Shown: one piece after another, positions 51,650 through 60,248 of the stretch
How positions within the stretch are numbered: position 1 is the first letter of the stretch
How the letters are laid out: each line of letters opens with the position of its first letter
Assembly: GCA_020723105.1 (NCBI GenBank)
Contig: DYJL01000016.1
Coordinates: 1 to 64,000, forward strand
DNA from: Nitrospira japonica
GTDB taxonomy: Bacteria > Nitrospirota > Thermodesulfovibrionia > UBA6902
Direction: 5' to 3'
DNA: 64,000 nucleotides
Notes under the pieces: generated by a model
Databases searched by the model: none
Told to the model about the DNA's origin: nothing
Seen by the model: only the letters and a program-made list of their open reading frames with translations
Program-made: the position numbers and the translations under genes

Positions 51650-51975
51650 TATGTTATTAACATCGGACATCTTAAAACATATTTAAGATCTTTCAGCAGA
51701 CATGAAAGCCTGTTTCAGAATTTCTATAATCGACAAACAGCATATTACATTTTTGCTTCGAGCTGTTTTTCTTATTTCTTTTTGTCTACCCCCTACACCC
51801 TATCCCCTAATCCCTTTTTAGATGTGTCGTATAGAAATTCTTCACCAGCCTCTCATGTCTGCAAACATTGGAATAGGATTCGCCATGATAATCCGGGATA
51901 GAATTCAATCAGAAATTGTGCTATATATAAATAAGCCTTCTTTGATTTGATAATAATTCGGGGGAAAGGGAATTT

Positions 51976-52305
51976 ATGAAAAAGTTCAAAATCTTAATAA
52001 TATGGTTTGTTGCAGGAGGAATGTTGTTGTGCAATTTTCAGCTCTTCATGGCCCATGGCTTTTCCAATGATGGAGTGGCCTATGCACAGGACGAATGGAA
52101 AAAAGAATTTGACGACATCTGTTCAAAAACACAGGATGCCATGACAATGGCTGCAGCCGAACTGAAAACCCTCATCGACCGGTGTGACAAATTAAAACCG
52201 TCCATTGAGACGCTTGACGAGACAAAAAGGAAAGTTTACCTGAAAAGGCTTCAGAAATGCCGGGACCTCTTTGTTTTTGTGCTCGAATCACAACAGAACA
52301 AGTAG
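51976..52305 (+). CDS. Small exported protein of unknown function
   Basis: A 109-residue protein with a signal peptide (KKFKILIIWFVAGGMLLCNF, cleavage probably near AYAQ-DE at about residue 38), then a helical, charged domain with two or three cysteines (DDICSKT, LIDRCDKL, LQKCRDL). GGGGAAAGGG lies upstream of the ATG. No family recognised. It is the first gene of the electron-transfer block, though 38 or more bases separate it from the next gene. Confidence 0.7.
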   Translation: MKKFKILIIWFVAGGMLLCNFQLFMAHGFSNDGVAYAQDEWKKEFDDICSKTQDAMTMAAAELKTLIDRCDKLKPSIETLDETKRKVYLKRLQKCRDLFVFVLESQQNK

Positions 52306-52358
52306 AAAATATTCCAAGCTGATGTCTTCTTGTAAGTCCAAAAATGTTATTATGTTTT

Positions 52359-53267
52359 ATGAGTAAAATTTTTGTTGCAGCATTTTTTGTCCTGTTTCTT
52401 ATAGCCGGATGCAATAAGGTTGAAACAGCAACTGACAAGGATGTATCGCAGCAGAAAAAACTTGTTATAGGACTTTTGCCGGAGCATAATATTTTTTTTC
52501 AGCTTGAGAGATATGAACCTCTTGTCAAATACCTCTCCGGAAAAATTGGAATTCGGGTAGAACTGATCATTCTCTCCCGATATGGCAACATTATCAATAA
52601 CTTTGTCTCCGGCAAGATGGACGGCGCTTTCTTCGGAAGCTTTACCTATGCATTGGCACATTCAAAGTTGGGGCTTGAGATAATGGCGAGGCCGGAAAAT
52701 ATTGAGGGTATATCCACATATTACGGCCTGATATTTACGAGAAAGGACAGCAGGATAAGAACAGCAAAAGATATGGAGGGAAAGATTTTTGCCTTTGTGG
52801 ACAAAGCTACAACTGCCGGATATCTTCTTCCACAGGCATATTTTAAGAAGCACGGGATTGAAAATTATAAAAATTACCTGAAAGAGACCTATTTTACAGG
52901 AACTCATGAGGGGGTAATAAACGATGTCATCAGTGGGAAGGCTGATATCGGGGCTGCAAAGGATACGGTGTTTTACAGGGTTGCAAAGAACAACAGCAGA
53001 ATAATGGATGAACTGGTTGTGCTTGAAAGGTCCCCGGATGTGCCTGAGAATGGACTGGCGGTGAGGAAGGATCTTGACGTCGCGCTGAAAAACAAGATTA
53101 AGAAGGCCCTGCTGGATATGCATAATGATGCCTCTGGCAAAGAAGTTTTAAAGAAATTTGGAGCAAAGAGGTTTATCAAAACAACCACTGATGATTACGA
53201 GCCTGTTTTTGAATATGCGAAGGAAATAGGATTGGATCTCGCCACCTATGATTATCTGAATGAGTAA
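52359..53267 (+). CDS. PhnD-like periplasmic binding lipoprotein
   Basis: About 302 residues: lipoprotein signal with lipobox LIAGC, then a phosphate/phosphonate-binding PhnD/SsuA-like type II fold (IGLLPEHNIFFQLERYEPLV, GSFTYALAHSKLGLEIMARP, FTRKDSRIRTAKDMEGKIFA, YFTGTHEGVINDVISGKADI-GAA). ATG 52359 puts the positive charge right before the hydrophobic core; 52344 is an alternative. There is no permease or ATPase nearby, so it may be a sensor partner rather than a transporter part. Close relative of 57532. Confidence 0.83.
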   Translation: MSKIFVAAFFVLFLIAGCNKVETATDKDVSQQKKLVIGLLPEHNIFFQLERYEPLVKYLSGKIGIRVELIILSRYGNIINNFVSGKMDGAFFGSFTYALAHSKLGLEIMARPENIEGISTYYGLIFTRKDSRIRTAKDMEGKIFAFVDKATTAGYLLPQAYFKKHGIENYKNYLKETYFTGTHEGVINDVISGKADIGAAKDTVFYRVAKNNSRIMDELVVLERSPDVPENGLAVRKDLDVALKNKIKKALLDMHNDASGKEVLKKFGAKRFIKTTTDDYEPVFEYAKEIGLDLATYDYLNE

Positions 53268-53290
53268 TGAGGAAAAAGATAATTTAAGTA

Positions 53291-53497
53291 CTAGCAGGCT
53301 GCTGAAAAAGTCTGTAATTGTCATTGCGAGGAGCATATTTTGCGACGAAGCAATCTCAAATTTATTGCTTTATAAAGAAGTGAGGTTACGGAGTTTATCC
53401 CGAGCGGTAAAGAAAGATTGCTTCGCTTCGCTCGCAATGACAAGCGAGGGACCTGCACGCAAAGACAGCTAAAATACTTTTTCAGCAACCTGTTAAT
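53291..53497. repeat. MITE-like element with terminal inverted repeats
   Basis: About 205 bases. The left end CAGGCTGCTGAAAAAGT and the right end ACTTTTTCAGCAACCTG are inverted copies with one mismatch. A second inverted pair inside (TGTCATTGCGAGGA and TCGCTCGCAATGACA) makes most of the element self-complementary. It has no coding capacity. Its right 85 bases match 1-85. It lies between the binding-protein gene and the cytochrome gene. Confidence 0.85.
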
Positions 53498-53571
53498 TGC
53501 AGGCTTTAACGTTAATATGGGAAAGTCATAATGTTTACAAGCGACTCTACTAATATGTAAAATATTCGGCA

Positions 53572-54594
53572 ATGAAACGTATAGTCACATTAAGAAATAT
53601 TTTCTTTTTCCTGGTTCTGCTCATAGTAATACTGGCAGGCTGCGAAACTCTCAAAATTTCCAAACCGATCATGCCTGTCAGGGAATATGAAAAATTAATT
53701 GTCGGGAGACTTGATGCCCAGTATGTAGGAACCCAGAACTGCCTCTCTGCCTGTCATTATCATGATACGATAAGACGCAACTTTGAGGCCAGCACCATGG
53801 GCGTCCAGCTTACAAGGAAGTCAGGCATGCCCGTAGTCAATTGCGAATCATGTCATGGACCTGGCAGCCTTGCCATAGAAGGGCTTACTCCGGAGAAAGT
53901 CGCAGAAGATGCAAAAGAGGGGAAGCAGACAGCCTGTAATTATGACACCTTTATTGACATAAAAAATCTTCCTCCACAGGCCCAGTCCCTTATATGTCTT
54001 AAGTGCCATACTGCAAATGCAACCTTCAACCTTCATAACTGGAATGCAGGCGCTCATGCCATAAGCGATGTTTCCTGCATAGACTGCCACAATATTTGCA
54101 AAACTTTTAAGAAGGGCGGTCCGGATCTGACGGTAAAGCCGAGAGATACAGCCGCTATGTGCTATAAGTGTCATCAGGAGGTAATAGCGGCCTTTTCACT
54201 GCCGAGCCGGCACCCTGTGCCCGAGAAGAGAATTTTCTGTACAGATTGTCATGACGCTCATGGCACAACTAATGACAAATTATTAAAAAAGCCAACGATA
54301 AAAGAGGCCTGTACCCAATGCCATGCGGAAAAAGAGGGCCCCTTTGCGTTTGAGCATGCTGATACTACAGAGGACTGTAAAACATGTCACAGCCCTCATG
54401 GTTCGGTAAATGACAAGCTCCTTCTGCTCAGGGAGCCTTTCCTGTGCCTGCAATGCCATTCAGGACACCGCACTTCAAGTACATCCACAGCAGAATCAAA
54501 GAGCGCCCGTTTTACAAGATGTACGGACTGTCATTCACAAATCCATGGCACAGATATACCTTCTGCAAGCGGAGAGGGGCGTTTTATTCAGTAA
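53572..54594 (+). CDS. Decaheme c-type cytochrome lipoprotein (MtrA/DmsE-like)
   Basis: A 340-residue exported lipoprotein (hydrophobic LFVLVLLI-type segment and lipobox ILAGC) with nine CxxCH sites (CESCH, CLKCH, CIDCH, CYKCH, CTDCH, CTQCH, CKTCH, CLQCH, CTDCH) and one CX3CH (CLSACH), ten in all. The length and number match the MtrA/PioA/DmsE decaheme family that carries electrons through an outer-membrane porin. The porin gene follows after 14 bases. First heme site is atypical. Its lipid anchor differs from soluble MtrA. Confidence 0.9.
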   Translation: MKRIVTLRNIFFFLVLLIVILAGCETLKISKPIMPVREYEKLIVGRLDAQYVGTQNCLSACHYHDTIRRNFEASTMGVQLTRKSGMPVVNCESCHGPGSLAIEGLTPEKVAEDAKEGKQTACNYDTFIDIKNLPPQAQSLICLKCHTANATFNLHNWNAGAHAISDVSCIDCHNICKTFKKGGPDLTVKPRDTAAMCYKCHQEVIAAFSLPSRHPVPEKRIFCTDCHDAHGTTNDKLLKKPTIKEACTQCHAEKEGPFAFEHADTTEDCKTCHSPHGSVNDKLLLLREPFLCLQCHSGHRTSSTSTAESKSARFTRCTDCHSQIHGTDIPSASGEGRFIQ

Positions 54595-54608
54595 GATAAG
54601 GTGATGGA

Positions 54609-56585
54609 ATGAAAAGAACCTACAGGTTAATTACAGCATCTATTTTCTTTTTATCTTTGATTATCCTCACCAGCGCAGCCCTTGCTCAGGAAAGAGATTA
54701 TATTGAATATGAATTCCCGGTGATAGAACCTATGGGCTATCTGTACGGGGGCTACCGGTTTGTAGACCACATCGGTTCTGAGAAGGCTGGCGAGTATGAA
54801 TATCTGCATAATTCCATAGCCCTGGGCGGGGATTTGAGGGTGTTTTCATTCCCCAATAAATTAAGTATAGACCTGCGTATAAGAAACCAGAAGGATTATT
54901 TCGGAGAGGTTAAGTATGCGCATAAGGATGTTTTTTATTTCAGGGGAATAAACAGGACTCTGTTTCATAACCTTGACAACCTTCGTCTTTTAGATCTGGA
55001 CACTACTACATTATCGCCTGGTGTTGATGTTAGAGATGCAGACAGAATATACGGCATAACATCAGGTATTACGAGTCTCTTCCTGAGATTCAAGACTCCT
55101 GATTTTCCATCCCACTTTTATATAAGCGGCAATCTTCTTGAAAATTCAGGGACTCAACAACAAAGGAGTCTTTTTGGATCGGGGTCCTTTACCAGCCTTG
55201 TCAGGGCTTCACAGCGCAGGGATATCAGCCGCCAGGCCAGAAGCATTGTTGTCGGGGCCAACAGTCATCTCGGCCTTGTAGAGATAGAGGTCTCCCATGA
55301 GGAGAAGAGACTGGATGTAAATGCAGATAAAGTGCTTTACGATACTTACAGTGATGCCGGTTCTCCAGCAGGCTCTACAAGGGAAGGAGGTATCTTCCCG
55401 CACAATCTGACTCCTGAATTAAAAGGCTCGACCAACACCATTCATGTTCATACTTCATATACAGGCGGCCTGGTTGCGTCTGCGACTTTATCAAGCACCG
55501 AGAGAGAAAACCAGGACAGCAAGGCCCGGTCAGATTATTTAACAGCGGCGGGTAATGTGATATGGATGCCGATGCCCAGGCTGACTTTTTTCCTGAGATA
55601 CAAACATAAAGAGAGAGATGTGGAAGACCAGGGTGCTGCTGCCTTGCCTGAGGTTTGCAGCCCTTCAAATAATATTGCGAACAATTATGCCTGTGTAATA
55701 AAACCTTCCATCTCTTCAGAAACAGATACCCTTTCCGGAATCTTGCGATATCAGCCTGTTAAAGGGGTGACCCTCAGGACGGAATACTCTTACGAAGAAA
55801 CTGAGCGGCAACATGCTGATAGACGGGGTTTGCCGGAGTCCACAAGAAAAGATGCTGTTTCTTTATCTTCTGATATGAAAATCATGCAGGGCCTGAATCT
55901 CAAGGTAAAGTATATACATAAAGAAATAGAAGACCCTGTATATAATACTGATCCGAACCGCGCGGATGAAGCCACATTTCAGATCGCTTATCTGCCTGTT
56001 GTAAAGGTCAATACGCTGCTCAGTTACACCATATCGAAGGAGAGGCGGAACGAGCTTAGTTTTAACGGGGTTGATGCAGCAGACCGGGACGTGAGGCGGG
56101 ACCGGCTTATGGGAAGCATTACATCCCATGTTTTAAATAATCTGTTTATTACAACAAGCTATGCTTACATGAACAATAAGACAAAACAGGATATACGTTA
56201 TGCGTCCAGCATATCGCCTTATAACATCTTGACCGATACAGGAGTTCCTTATGAGGATGAAGCCCATAACTATGCGGTTGGGTTTCATTATGTACCCGCA
56301 GACAATCTGAGTCTTGCTACGGATGTGAGTCATACCGTAATGAAGGGGGCATTCTCTCCTTCAGAGCAGGATCTCCTTGAACCTGTATCAATAGCAACTT
56401 TCTCGGAATTTAAGGCCAAAGAAACAGTCTTTTCTGCCAGCGGGAAGTATAGATTCAAGAGCGGTTTTACGGGGGGGCTTAGATATAAACATATTGAATG
56501 GGACGAAGTGACAGAGAATCCTCATGATGATATAGCGGATGGCAAGGCACATGTTGTTTTATTGACCATCTCCAAGAGCTGGTGA
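54609..56585 (+). CDS. MtrB/PioB-like outer-membrane beta-barrel
   Basis: A 658-residue protein with a signal peptide (ITASIFFLSLIILTSAALAQ), then alternating amphipathic strands throughout and a C-terminal Trp (LLTISKSW), the mark of BAM-inserted barrels. About 26 strands would fit the length, as in MtrB. Repeated RYKHKERDVED / KYIHKEIEDPVY / RYKHIEWDEVT strand-turn units resemble MtrB/PioB. Directly after a decaheme gene, it most likely forms the porin-cytochrome conduit. Sequence similarity in such barrels is weak, so context carries much of the call. Confidence 0.82.
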   Translation: MKRTYRLITASIFFLSLIILTSAALAQERDYIEYEFPVIEPMGYLYGGYRFVDHIGSEKAGEYEYLHNSIALGGDLRVFSFPNKLSIDLRIRNQKDYFGEVKYAHKDVFYFRGINRTLFHNLDNLRLLDLDTTTLSPGVDVRDADRIYGITSGITSLFLRFKTPDFPSHFYISGNLLENSGTQQQRSLFGSGSFTSLVRASQRRDISRQARSIVVGANSHLGLVEIEVSHEEKRLDVNADKVLYDTYSDAGSPAGSTREGGIFPHNLTPELKGSTNTIHVHTSYTGGLVASATLSSTERENQDSKARSDYLTAAGNVIWMPMPRLTFFLRYKHKERDVEDQGAAALPEVCSPSNNIANNYACVIKPSISSETDTLSGILRYQPVKGVTLRTEYSYEETERQHADRRGLPESTRKDAVSLSSDMKIMQGLNLKVKYIHKEIEDPVYNTDPNRADEATFQIAYLPVVKVNTLLSYTISKERRNELSFNGVDAADRDVRRDRLMGSITSHVLNNLFITTSYAYMNNKTKQDIRYASSISPYNILTDTGVPYEDEAHNYAVGFHYVPADNLSLATDVSHTVMKGAFSPSEQDLLEPVSIATFSEFKAKETVFSASGKYRFKSGFTGGLRYKHIEWDEVTENPHDDIADGKAHVVLLTISKSW

Positions 56586-57535
56586 TGAAGGTTATTAGGT
56601 CCAATATCAACAGTTCAAAGCGCAACGCCGCATTTTCATGCCTGCTTATATTTCTTCTGGTTACCTGTAATACTTTTGCAGCGGAAAAAACTATCGGCGT
56701 AATAATGTCCGGGGATACCCCTTACTACGCAGAGGTCCATAATGCATTTATGGCAAGGCTCAGCAAAAAAGGTTATTCAGAGAAAGTAGAGATATTAGTT
56801 CAGAAACCATATCCGGACCCTATTTCATTAAGCAATGCAGCCCGGAAATTCATAGCGCTCAATGTTGATATAGTTGTTACCTACGGAGCGCCTGCGACAG
56901 ATGCGGCAATAAGTGAAAAAAGTGGCATCCCGATTGTTTATACCTCCATGTATGAACCCTGCAAACTGACAGGGTTCAGAAATGTTACAGGTGTGTGTTC
57001 CAAAGCGCTTGTCTCCAGTCTTTTGCGCTATCTGAAGGCTCTTATTACCATCTCCAATCTTGGAGTCATTTACAATTCAAACGAAGAAGACTCCCTGTAT
57101 CAGATGCAGGAATTAAACAGGCTTTCAGACCAGTATGGCTTTAAGGTTGAAGAGATAAACCTCAAGATCCCCCGGGATGTTAAACAGAAGCTCTCGGCAA
57201 AGAGAGTGGATGCGCTTTTTATTGCAAGCAGTTCAACGACAGGTATGGCATTCCCTTCAATTATTGAATTCTCAACGGAACAAAAGATCCCAACTGTATC
57301 CTTTCTGTCTGACAAAAACCATTACGCAACAATAACCCTGTCGCCGGCTCCAAAAGAACAGGGCGAAAAGGCAGCGGAAAAGGTTATCAGTATTCTGGAA
57401 GGTGTTCCTCCTAACAAGATTAAGGTGGATATCTCAAGTGAAACCGATCTTGTCTTTAATCTGAAGGAAGCAAAGACCATAGGTTTTAAAATACCTATGG
57501 AACTTGTCACAGAGGCGACAAAGCTTATCCAATGA
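56585..57535 (+). CDS. ABC transporter substrate-binding protein (TrpX/DUF534-like)
   Basis: About 316 residues: a signal peptide (SCLLIFLLVTCNTFAAEKTI), then a periplasmic-binding-protein fold of the ABC_sub_bind type (IGVIMSGDTPYYAEVHNAFM, VTYGAPATDAAISEKSGIPI-VY, LGVIYNSNEEDS, RVDALFIASSSTT). It has no permease or ATPase next to it. The ATG overlaps the barrel stop. It may give ligand input to the kinase at 58407. Confidence 0.83.
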   Translation: MKVIRSNINSSKRNAAFSCLLIFLLVTCNTFAAEKTIGVIMSGDTPYYAEVHNAFMARLSKKGYSEKVEILVQKPYPDPISLSNAARKFIALNVDIVVTYGAPATDAAISEKSGIPIVYTSMYEPCKLTGFRNVTGVCSKALVSSLLRYLKALITISNLGVIYNSNEEDSLYQMQELNRLSDQYGFKVEEINLKIPRDVKQKLSAKRVDALFIASSSTTGMAFPSIIEFSTEQKIPTVSFLSDKNHYATITLSPAPKEQGEKAAEKVISILEGVPPNKIKVDISSETDLVFNLKEAKTIGFKIPMELVTEATKLIQ

Positions 57536-58410
57536 CAAAGAGAATATTTGGAATTGTTATTTTCTTTCTTGTAATCGTATGTATTCCATTAAAAGCAGCT
57601 TGTAAGGAAGAACTTCTCATTGGGTTGATTCCTGAGGAGAATATCTTCAAACAAATGGACCGGTATACGCCCCTTGCAGAGTATCTGTCTTCCAGGCTTG
57701 GCATTAAGGTAAAGCTGACAATCCTGAGCAGATATGGAGATATTATTGACAGATTTGTTACGAGGGACATGGATGGCGCCTTTTTCAGCATTCTGACAAG
57801 CGTTCTGGCCACAGAGAAATTAGGGGTAGAGCCAATAGCCCGGCCTGTAAATCTTGATGGGACATCCTCGATAACAAGTTATATCTTTGTAAGAAAAGAT
57901 AGCGGAATAAAGACAGTCAGTGATATGAAAGATAAAAGGATAGCCTTTGTGGACAGGGCTACAGTAAGTTATCTCTTTGCCCTTGCTTTTCTTAGGGGGA
58001 AGGCTGTCAGGGACATAGACAGTTACTTCAAGGAATATTATTTTACCGGAAGTCATGACTCTGCCATTTACTCTGTACTGGACAACCGGGCTGATGTGGG
58101 CGCAGCAGAGAGCAAGGTCTATGAGAAGATGATTAAAAAAGACCCGACGATCAGGGACGAGCTTGACATTATTGCCAGATCTGGCGAATTCCCGGATACT
58201 ACTCTTTGTCTCAAAAAAGACCTGCCTGTCCAGATAAAGACAAAAATAAAAAATATACTGTTAAACATGGACCGGGACCCGGGTGGTAGAGAGGTGCTTA
58301 ATAAATTAGAGGCCCGGGAATTTGTCCGGGCTGATAAAAAGGATTTTCTCCCCCTTTTTGACCTGGCGCGTAAGGCGGGGATAAGTATAAGGGATTATAA
58401 GTATAGATGA
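57532..58410 (+). CDS. PhnD-like periplasmic binding protein
   Basis: A 292-residue protein with a signal peptide (MTKRIFGIVIFFLVIVCIPL) and a PhnD-like fold: IGLIPEENIFKQMDRYTPLA, LTILSRYGDIIDRFVTRDMD-GAFF, VRKDSGIKTVSDMKDKRIAF, YFTGSHDSAIYSVLDNRADV-GAAE. A paralogue of 52359. It overlaps both neighbours by four bases, so it is translationally coupled to the sensor kinase; PhnD-type proteins coupled to kinases usually act as ligand receptors. Confidence 0.85.
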   Translation: MTKRIFGIVIFFLVIVCIPLKAACKEELLIGLIPEENIFKQMDRYTPLAEYLSSRLGIKVKLTILSRYGDIIDRFVTRDMDGAFFSILTSVLATEKLGVEPIARPVNLDGTSSITSYIFVRKDSGIKTVSDMKDKRIAFVDRATVSYLFALAFLRGKAVRDIDSYFKEYYFTGSHDSAIYSVLDNRADVGAAESKVYEKMIKKDPTIRDELDIIARSGEFPDTTLCLKKDLPVQIKTKIKNILLNMDRDPGGREVLNKLEAREFVRADKKDFLPLFDLARKAGISIRDYKYR

Positions 58411-60248
58411 AAAAAAGGCTTATCTATTCACTTTCACTCCTCTTTTTATTCTTCTCAATAGGTGTGGGATTGACTGTATGGCATACATACCGGGTAACAA
58501 AAAATCTTGAATCAGTTGTTAACCTCCATAGAATTGAAATAGTCCGCAAGGACCTTGTTATCAACCTTCAGACCGTACAGGGCAATCTCTATACTGAGGG
58601 GACTGTTTTTGGAAAGGAACTGGATGTTATAGTCGGCAATGTCACTACAATGGATCATTCCATTCAGAGCTGCTCAGGCTGCCATCACAGTCAGGAGATG
58701 ACATCAAGATTGCAGGAAGTCAGTAATATGATTGAGCAGTACAAGGAAGCCATAAGCTATCTCATCACCACAACGGCGAATCCCGAAAGGGTAGAGAGGC
58801 TGAAGATGGTGGCTGTGGGTATAGGAGATTCTCTCCTTTCAAAGACACAGGAGATGGCCTTTATAGCAGACAGGAATCTCACAAACAAAACTATTAATTC
58901 TCTCAATGATATTAATAAATCGAGATTTATTCTCTTTACGACTCTTCTCGTAACTTTTTGTGTCGGCATAGTAATCGCTATTGCCCTGACAAAACAGACC
59001 ACGAGGCCCGTATATGAGCTTGTAAAGGCAGTGAGGGAGATTACGTCAGGAAATCTGGGACACACAATAACGTATCAGGACAAGACTGAATTTGGTGAGT
59101 TGGCAAATGCCTTTAATAAGATGGCTCAGACCTTGCAGGACAATATTAACAGAATTGAGGAAAGCGAGCGGCGCTACAGAATGCTTTTCGAAAGCGCTGG
59201 AGAGGCTATTTTTATCTTCGATGCTGAAGGGAAAAATATGGGGCGGATTGTTGCAGCTAACAAGACTGCGGCAGAAATGCACGGTTACACAGTTGATGAA
59301 CTGTTATTAATGAATATAACGGACCTGGATGCGCCCGGCATTGCTGCAGAAGCATCATACAGGATAAGAAAGATATTAAATGGCGAGTGGATTAACGAAG
59401 GAACAACCCATAGTAAGAAAAACGGTATAGTGTTCCCTGTTGAAGTCAGCGCCGGGCTGTTTGAATATTCAAAACATAAATATATTCTCAGCTTTAATAA
59501 GGATATTACCGAGCGCAAAGAAGCAGACGAGAAAATCCGCCGCGCTGAACAGATGATAGTGTGCGGTGAAGTAACAACAGGGTTGGCCCATGAAATTAAA
59601 AACCCCCTGGCAGGCATCAAGGCTTCAATAGGATTGTTCTCTGAAACAGCTTCACTTACCAGCTCAGAAAAAGATATTCTGCAAAAGGTGGTCCATGAGA
59701 TAAAACGGATAGAGTCTTTGATAAGGGATATCCTGGATTTTGCCAAGCCGCCCCGGCCGCAATTCAGCAGCGTGGATATAAACAAACTCATTGAACACTC
59801 TCTTACATTCTCAATTCAATCATTGTCTTTTGCGCATAATTCATCAAAACAGATACATGTTATGAAAGATTTCGATGCCCATCTTCCTGAAATCATGGCC
59901 GACCCCTTGCAACTTAACCAGATATTTATTAATCTGTTTATAAATGCTGCTGATGCAATGACAGGCGGCGGCACGTTATCTATAAGAACCATGTACGACA
60001 CTTTGAAGGAATCGGTGCACATAAACATATCAGACACCGGCGGTGGCATAGAAGATGAGATGCTGGAACAGATCTTCCAGCCCTTTTTTACAACCAAGCC
60101 AAAAGGCACGGGCCTGGGACTGGCCATCAGCAAACGTTTGATAGAACAGCAGGGAGGCATGATCAGTGTTAAGAACAATCCTGACGGAGGAGCCACCTTC
60201 ATGATTGAGATGCCGGTCCGGAAAGTCGAGAAGGCACATTTAATATGA
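58407..60248 (+). CDS. Sensor histidine kinase with periplasmic heme motif, HAMP and PAS
   Basis: A 613-residue kinase: membrane helix 1 at about 7-25, a periplasmic domain of about 145 residues with CSGCHH near 89-94 (a c-type heme site), membrane helix 2 at about 172-192, HAMP, PAS (about 255-375), HisKA LAHEIKNPLAGI with the phospho-His, and HATPase with NLFINAADAM, DTGGGIEDEM and GTGLGLAISK. The heme suggests sensing of redox state, oxygen or NO. It is coupled to the binding protein before it and the regulator after it. Confidence 0.9.
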   Translation: MKKRLIYSLSLLFLFFSIGVGLTVWHTYRVTKNLESVVNLHRIEIVRKDLVINLQTVQGNLYTEGTVFGKELDVIVGNVTTMDHSIQSCSGCHHSQEMTSRLQEVSNMIEQYKEAISYLITTTANPERVERLKMVAVGIGDSLLSKTQEMAFIADRNLTNKTINSLNDINKSRFILFTTLLVTFCVGIVIAIALTKQTTRPVYELVKAVREITSGNLGHTITYQDKTEFGELANAFNKMAQTLQDNINRIEESERRYRMLFESAGEAIFIFDAEGKNMGRIVAANKTAAEMHGYTVDELLLMNITDLDAPGIAAEASYRIRKILNGEWINEGTTHSKKNGIVFPVEVSAGLFEYSKHKYILSFNKDITERKEADEKIRRAEQMIVCGEVTTGLAHEIKNPLAGIKASIGLFSETASLTSSEKDILQKVVHEIKRIESLIRDILDFAKPPRPQFSSVDINKLIEHSLTFSIQSLSFAHNSSKQIHVMKDFDAHLPEIMADPLQLNQIFINLFINAADAMTGGGTLSIRTMYDTLKESVHINISDTGGGIEDEMLEQIFQPFFTTKPKGTGLGLAISKRLIEQQGGMISVKNNPDGGATFMIEMPVRKVEKAHLI

